From: JBHEKP01 sp041859375
GTDB lineage: Bacteria; Hydrogenedentota; Hydrogenedentia; Hydrogenedentales; CAITNO01
Length of the DNA stretch: 10,347 nt
Assembly: GCA_041859375.1 (NCBI GenBank)
Contig: JBHEKP010000046.1
Coordinates: 1 to 10,347, forward strand
Reading direction: 5' to 3'
Below the pieces are notes generated by a model. The model saw nothing but the letters and a program-made list of their open reading frames with translations, did not search any database and was not told where the DNA came from. The translations under genes were made by a program, and so were the position numbers. Of this stretch, positions 6,566 to 10,347 are shown one piece after another. Each line of letters starts with the position of its first letter. The first letter of the stretch is position 1.

Positions 6566-7767
6566 AGGCAAACATACCGGACAACGCTGACCTGAAGCCC
6601 ACCGGCCCGCCGTCTTCCCCGGGAGCGCGCCAGTGGCTGGTCACGCTGGCGGCGTTGTTGCTGCCCGTGGTCTTCTTCTTTGGCCTGCTGGAGGGGGCGG
6701 CGCGCCTGTATGAGATGTGGAACCCGCCGATGCGCGTGGATCTCGGCCAGGGCTTTGACGACTCCAGCCGCCTTTTCATCCCCGATCCCGCCGACCGGAG
6801 GATGATGGTCACCAACCCCGACAAGGCGGTGTCCTTCAAGAAGCAGTCCTTTGAGCGGGTAAAACCGCCGCGCACCCTGCGCGTCTTCGCCCTGGGCGGC
6901 TCATCGGTGAACTACCTCGACTATGAGTTTCCGCTCCTTGCCGAACGCCTGCAAAAGGAAAGCGGATGGGAACGGGTGGAAATCATCAACTGCGGCGGGC
7001 TCTCCTACGGCAGCCACCGGCTGGTGCTGATTGCGCGGGAGATTCTTCATTACGAGCCGGACATGGTGATGATCTACTCCGGCCACAACGAGTTCGAGGA
7101 AATGCAGCAGATGGGGCTGGCAAGGGTGCCCTTCGCCCCGGCGCAGCGGATGCTGGCCCGGTCCGCGCTGTACCGGTTCCTGCGCGACTGGTCGGCGCGG
7201 CGGCAGATCGCGGGGCTTGAGGCGGCGGCACGGCAACGCGCCCTGGCCAATTCCATCCCCGACTCGTCCAAGTCGTGGGCGCATGTGTTCACCCCGGAGG
7301 AAATCGCCGGGCGCATGCGCGACTACCGCGAAAACCTCACCGCCATCATCACCCTGTGCCGGGAACGGAACGTGCCCGTGGTCATCGGCACCGTCCCCTC
7401 CAACCTCGTCAAGCCGAGCCTTCCCGGCAGGGAGGGCGAACGCTACGAGCAGGAGGTGCGGCCCCTGTTTGAGAGGGGTGATTTCGCCGCCGCCGCCGCG
7501 CTGGGCCGGGAAATCCTGCGCAACGCCTCGCCGCGCCACCAGTCCTCCGATGTGGAAAACGGCATCCTCCGCGAATTGAGCCGCGAACTTTCCGTGCCCC
7601 TGGCGGATGTGGAGGCGGCGGTGATTGCGGCGGAACCCCACGGCGTGCCCGGGGAAACCCTTTTCAACGACCACTGCCACCTCAATCCCGAGGGGAACAA
7701 ACTCCTCATCCGGGAATACGAGGCCCGGCTTCTGGAACTGATGAAAGGCCTTCCCGCAAAACCCTGA
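6538..7767 (+). CDS. Membrane-anchored SGNH hydrolase, GGSS/GHNE type, paralogue B
   Basis: The 409-residue tandem paralogue of the preceding gene starts 28 bases before that gene ends. Its N-terminal 30 residues are unlike those of the paralogue, then a hydrophobic segment (about 33-51) leads into GAARLYEMWNPPMRVDLGQG. Catalytic positions: block I ALGGSSVN (Ser122), block II NCGG (151-154), block III YSGHNEFEE (Asn184), block V D378-H-C-H381. Length and all blocks match paralogue A, so both copies appear functional. The gene has the high GC at third positions typical of the rest of the window. ATG 6538 is the only ATG before the membrane segment; no convincing Shine-Dalgarno precedes it, so translation is probably coupled. 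Role inferred as esterase or acyltransferase on an exported glycan; substrate unknown. Confidence 0.86.
   Translation: MDGTGKQSIEANIPDNADLKPTGPPSSPGARQWLVTLAALLLPVVFFFGLLEGAARLYEMWNPPMRVDLGQGFDDSSRLFIPDPADRRMMVTNPDKAVSFKKQSFERVKPPRTLRVFALGGSSVNYLDYEFPLLAERLQKESGWERVEIINCGGLSYGSHRLVLIAREILHYEPDMVMIYSGHNEFEEMQQMGLARVPFAPAQRMLARSALYRFLRDWSARRQIAGLEAAARQRALANSIPDSSKSWAHVFTPEEIAGRMRDYRENLTAIITLCRERNVPVVIGTVPSNLVKPSLPGREGERYEQEVRPLFERGDFAAAAALGREILRNASPRHQSSDVENGILRELSRELSVPLADVEAAVIAAEPHGVPGETLFNDHCHLNPEGNKLLIREYEARLLELMKGLPAKP
6686..6740 (+). repeat. Near-identical 55-bp block shared with 5448-5502 (copy 2)
   Basis: Second copy of the block described at 5448-5502. It lies at the equivalent codons of the second paralogue, so it belongs to the gene duplication and is not a mobile repeat. 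Confidence 0.85.
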
Positions 7768-7800
7768 GAACCGGCTCGTTCAGGCCGGAGCCCCCGCGGA

Positions 7801-7828
7801 TTATCAGGGGGGTAAATGTTGTTATCAT
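7801..7828 (+). promoter_or_regulatory. Candidate promoter for pgm
   Basis: In the gap before pgm, TTATCA (7801-7806) and TATCAT (7823-7828) are separated by 16 bases, giving four of six and five of six matches to sigma-70 boxes. The stretch 7801-7830 is the AT-richest part of the gap. Transcription would start near 7835 and leave a leader of about 85 bases. No clear terminator with a T run separates pgm from the SGNH operon, so read-through is also possible. Confidence 0.4.
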
Positions 7829-7836
7829 ATGGGAAC

Positions 7837-7857
7837 CATGGATGCCCGGCATCCGTG
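7837..7857 (+). promoter_or_regulatory. Strong stem-loop in the pgm leader
   Basis: GGATGCC (7840-7846) and GGCATCC (7848-7854) are perfect inverted repeats. As RNA the pairing extends to a nine-base-pair stem, 7837-7845 with 7849-7857, including one U-G pair and a three-base loop. No T run follows, so it is not an intrinsic terminator. It would lie at the very 5' end of a transcript from the promoter candidate just upstream, and could be a stabilising leader hairpin or a protein-binding site on DNA. ATG 7838 to TGA 7858 within it could encode a six-residue leader peptide, which I do not consider established. Confidence 0.45.
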
Positions 7858-7918
7858 AGACGACTCCAAACAATGGACTCCAGCCGCGTTCAATCCGGTG
7901 GAAAGGGTGGTTGAGACA

Positions 7919-9586
7919 ATGGCAGACAAGGGCAGGGAGGGAATTTCTCCCCTCGCAGGCAAAAAGGCCCCGAAGGAATTGCTGACGGATCCGGCGCGCC
8001 TCGCGCATGAGTACAAGCACCGCATGCCGGACATGGGAAACAAGGACCAACTGGTCAGTTTCGGCACGAGCGGCCACCGGGGCACCCCCTTCAACGGCAC
8101 CTTCACGGAGGCGCACATCCTTGCGGTCGCCCAGGCCGTCTGCGATTACCGCCGTGAACAGGGCATTGACGGGCCGCTCCATCTGGGCAAGGACACCCAC
8201 GCCCTTTCCGAAGAGGCGCAAAACACCGTGCTGGAGGTCTTCGCCGCCAACGGTGTGGAAACCCTTTTGCAGGACGGCGGCGGCGTCACGCCCACCCCGG
8301 TGATTTCCCGGGCCATCCTCACATACAACAAAGACCGCCGGGGGCATCTGGCGGACGGTGTGATCATCACCCCCTCGCACAACCCGCCGGAGGACGGGGG
8401 CATCAAGTACAACCCGCCCACCGGCGGCCCGGCGGACACTTCCATCACCCGGCGCATCCAGGAGCTCGCCAACATCCTGCTCAAGGGGGCGAACAAGGAT
8501 GTGCGGCGCGTTCCCATTGAACGGGCGCTCAAGGCGGACACCATCCACCGGCGGGATTTTGTGGCGTCCTACGTGGAGGATCTCCGGAACGTGGTGGACA
8601 TGGAGGCGATCCGCTCCGCCGGGCTGAAGCTCGGGGTGGACCCGCTCGGGGGCGCCTCCCAGCCCTACTGGGAACCCATTAACCGCGCATACGGGCTCGA
8701 CATTGACATCGTCAATCCGGAACTTGATCCGTCCTTCTCCTTCATGTCCGTGGACCATGACGGCAAAATCCGCATGGACTGCTCCAGCCCCCACGCCATG
8801 GCGGGGCTGGTCGGGTTGAAGGACCATTACAAGGTGGCCTTTGCCACCGACCCCGACGCGGACCGGCACGGCATCGTCACCCCCTCCGCCGGGCTGATGA
8901 ACCCGAACCACTACCTCGCGGTGGCCATCCGCTACCTGCTGGCGCACCGCCCGGAATGGCCCGCCAACGCCGCCATCGGAAAAACCCTTGTCAGCAGCGG
9001 CATGATAGACCTTGTGGTCGCCGACTGCGGCCGCCGCCTCTCCGAGGTGCCCGTGGGCTTCAAATGGTTTGCCCCGGGGCTGCACGACGGCTCCATCTGC
9101 TTCGGCGGCGAGGAAAGCGCGGGCGCGAGTTTTCTCCGGCGCGACGGAACGGTGTGGACCACGGACAAGGACGGGCTCATCCTGTGCCTGCTCGCCGCGG
9201 AAATCACCGCGCGCACCGGCAGGGAGCCGGGGGAGCATTTCGCCGAACTGGCGGCCAGGTTCGGCCTGCCCTGCTACAGGCGCGTGGACGCGCCCGCCAC
9301 TCCGGAGCAAAAGGAGAAACTCAAGCGGCTCTCCCCGGAAAATGTGGCGGCGGCGGAACTGGCGGGGGAGCCCGTCACAGGGAAAATCACCCGCGCGCCG
9401 GGCAACGGCGAACCCATAGACGGACTCAAGGTTTCCACCAAAAACGGCTGGTTCGCCGCGCGCCCCTCCGGCACGGAGAACGTCTACAAAATATACGCCG
9501 AGAGCTTCAAGGACGAGGCGCACCTGGAAACGCTGCTCGCCGAGGCCAAGGCCATCGTGGACGCGGCGCTGAACGCCGGGGGCTGA
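7919..9586 (+). CDS. pgm: Phosphoglucomutase (alpha-D-glucose-1,6-bisphosphate dependent)
   Basis: Cytoplasmic enzyme interconverting glucose-6-phosphate and glucose-1-phosphate, the entry to nucleotide-sugar synthesis and glycogen. The 555 residues follow the E. coli Pgm type (546 residues) from end to end. Seen: SFGTSGHRG (47-55), GKDTHALSE (90-98), the catalytic phosphoserine loop TPSHNPPEDGGIKYNPP with Ser153, the metal loop DPDADRHG (311-318, Asp at 311, 313, 315), the sugar loop GGEESAGASF (396-405) and the phosphate-binding RPSGTE (515-520). All catalytic parts are intact. ATG 7919 is chosen because GAAAGGG lies about 11 bases upstream; GTG 7898 or 7907 would add seven or four residues. 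It follows the SGNH operon by 151 bp and has its own promoter candidate. In context it may supply glucose-1-phosphate for the glycan on which the neighbouring enzymes act. Confidence 0.96.
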   Translation: MADKGREGISPLAGKKAPKELLTDPARLAHEYKHRMPDMGNKDQLVSFGTSGHRGTPFNGTFTEAHILAVAQAVCDYRREQGIDGPLHLGKDTHALSEEAQNTVLEVFAANGVETLLQDGGGVTPTPVISRAILTYNKDRRGHLADGVIITPSHNPPEDGGIKYNPPTGGPADTSITRRIQELANILLKGANKDVRRVPIERALKADTIHRRDFVASYVEDLRNVVDMEAIRSAGLKLGVDPLGGASQPYWEPINRAYGLDIDIVNPELDPSFSFMSVDHDGKIRMDCSSPHAMAGLVGLKDHYKVAFATDPDADRHGIVTPSAGLMNPNHYLAVAIRYLLAHRPEWPANAAIGKTLVSSGMIDLVVADCGRRLSEVPVGFKWFAPGLHDGSICFGGEESAGASFLRRDGTVWTTDKDGLILCLLAAEITARTGREPGEHFAELAARFGLPCYRRVDAPATPEQKEKLKRLSPENVAAAELAGEPVTGKITRAPGNGEPIDGLKVSTKNGWFAARPSGTENVYKIYAESFKDEAHLETLLAEAKAIVDAALNAGG

Positions 9587-9599
9587 CAACAACTCAGCC
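9581..9599. terminator. Hairpin at the convergent gene ends, containing both stop codons
   Basis: GGCTGA (9581-9586) and TCAGCC (9594-9599) form a perfect six-base inverted repeat around a seven-base loop. The left arm ends with the pgm stop TGA and the right arm contains, on the minus strand, the stop of the converging gene. It could slow transcription from both sides, but no T run follows on either strand, so an intrinsic terminator is uncertain. Confidence 0.35.
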
Positions 9600-10347
9600 G
9601 CAGACCGCCTCCATGGCAACCTTGGCCCACTGGTCGAGGCGCTCGGGATGGTAGAGGACGGTGCTGATGTCCTTGAGGATGATTTCCAGGGGGCAGCCGT
9701 TCTTTTCGCAGACGCGCACCGTCTCCAGCAGATCCGCCCGGACCGCCTCCGGGTCAAAGGTGTTGTGGGCCAGCAGCGCGGGGTTGGGCTTGCGGGAATA
9801 GACGTAGTCGCGGCCAATCTCCGCCGCGCCGCGCTCCTGGTTGACCCAGGGGCTCATGGACACCTTGCGGACGTTGGGGATCATGCGCACCTCGTTCATC
9901 TTGCCGTCCAGCGGATCGCAGCACCCGTAGTACACCAGCCCGAAGCGGGCGCAGATGCGGGTGGCGTAGTCCACCTCGAACTCCCTGAACATCTGCGGCG
10001 ACACGGTTGAAAACATCTGGGCAAGGCCGAACATCCAGAGATCCCGGGTGCGGGGCTTCTCCGGGTCGTAGCCGGGCGCGGGCAGCTCGTCGGTGAAGGC
10101 GCCCGTGCAGTGGATGAGGCTCTGCGGGCCGCAGAGCAGCCCCTGCGTCTCCAACTGGTATAGCATGGAGAGGTAGCCCTCCGTCATGCGGTTCACCAGC
10201 GCGTGCATGAAATCGGGCTTCTCAATGAGGGCGTAAAGGGCGTTCTGCACGCCCATCCAGGTGCTGATGGGATCCCAGAGGGACAGGTAGGGGTCCACGC
10301 CCTCGGGGCGCACCTCCAGCAGGCCGTCAAACAGTTCACGGGCGACC
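9594..10347 (-). CDS. URO-D-superfamily protein (uroporphyrinogen decarboxylase/cobamide methyltransferase-like), C-terminal part
   Basis: The frame is open to the right window edge and 250 codons are visible, beginning VARELFDGLLEVRPEG. The N-terminal part, probably 100 residues or more, lies outside. Visible features resemble URO-D-superfamily proteins that are not HemE: SLWDPISTWMG, FGLVYYGCCDPLDGK, IPNVRKVSMSPW and the late LLAHNTFDPEAVRADL. The family includes HemE and the zinc-dependent corrinoid methyltransferases MtaA/MtbA/CmuA. I see no clear His-X-Cys zinc motif in the visible part, though Cys-Cys in YYGCCDPL could take part in binding. Members of this kind are numerous in some environmental lineages and mostly uncharacterised, so the substrate is open. 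The gene converges on pgm with seven bases between the stop codons and is unlikely to share its regulation. Confidence 0.72.
   Translation of the reverse strand, partial: VARELFDGLLEVRPEGVDPYLSLWDPISTWMGVQNALYALIEKPDFMHALVNRMTEGYLSMLYQLETQGLLCGPQSLIHCTGAFTDELPAPGYDPEKPRTRDLWMFGLAQMFSTVSPQMFREFEVDYATRICARFGLVYYGCCDPLDGKMNEVRMIPNVRKVSMSPWVNQERGAAEIGRDYVYSRKPNPALLAHNTFDPEAVRADLLETVRVCEKNGCPLEIILKDISTVLYHPERLDQWAKVAMEAVCG

Noticed and set aside
5448..6740. The shared 55-bp block as a mobile or regulatory repeat
   Set aside because: Both copies lie at equivalent codons of paralogous genes, so duplication and conversion explain them.
7770..7790. Inverted repeat GGCTC/GAGCC after the second SGNH paralogue as an intrinsic terminator
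   Set aside because: The stem is short, competes with an alternative CCGGC/GCCGG pairing, and no T run follows.
7706..9817. Open frame of 703 codons on the minus strand, opposite pgm
   Set aside because: It lies antisense to the fully conserved pgm gene and crosses the end of the URO-D-like gene in another frame. Its composition (Gly/His/Val/Arg-rich) is typical of antisense frames in GC-rich DNA and it has no recognisable domain.

Overview
The window is GC-rich, almost fully coding bacterial DNA. It is arranged as two divergent gene groups around a short shared promoter region, followed by a sugar-phosphate gene and a convergent metabolic gene at the right edge. No rRNA, tRNA, transposase, integrase or CRISPR array is visible. 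High GC, tightly overlapping genes, several membrane-anchored SGNH hydrolases, a GT-C glycosyltransferase fused to TPRs, and a URO-D-superfamily protein together suggest an environmental Gram-negative lineage of the Planctomycetes/Lentisphaerae/Hydrogenedentes kind. That is an impression from gene style, not a placement.

Left half, minus strand (transcribed right to left from about 3980): a multi-pass GT-C/PMT-like glycosyltransferase with C-terminal TPRs (1723-3933, probable CTG start), an anchored SGNH/GDSL hydrolase (155-1726), and the first 52 codons of an unrecognised protein running off the left edge. The three genes are linked by two ATGA overlaps of 4 bp, so they are almost certainly one operon.

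Centre: the 137-bp divergent region 3934-4070 holds promoter-like elements for both strands. A 14-bp palindrome (3993-4006) overlaps both candidate -10 elements and is a good operator candidate.

Right half, plus strand: a GDS-type SGNH hydrolase (4071-5330), then two tandem paralogous GGSS/GHNE-type SGNH hydrolases (5327-6565 and 6538-7767), again with overlapping ends. After a 151-bp gap with a promoter-like element and a strong hairpin comes a convincing phosphoglucomutase, pgm (7919-9586). It converges on a partial URO-D-superfamily gene (9594 to beyond 10347, minus strand), with an inverted repeat containing both stop codons.

Taken together, four membrane-anchored SGNH enzymes, a lipid-linked-sugar-type glycosyltransferase and the enzyme supplying glucose-1-phosphate suggest a locus that builds or decorates (for example O-acylates or deacylates) a cell-envelope or exported glycan. 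Product and substrate cannot be read from the sequence, and no acyl donor protein (MBOAT) is present in the window. The most unusual points are the doubled GHNE-type SGNH gene with uneven divergence between copies, the palindrome in the shared promoter region, the probable CTG start, and homopolymer tracts inside the SGNH genes.
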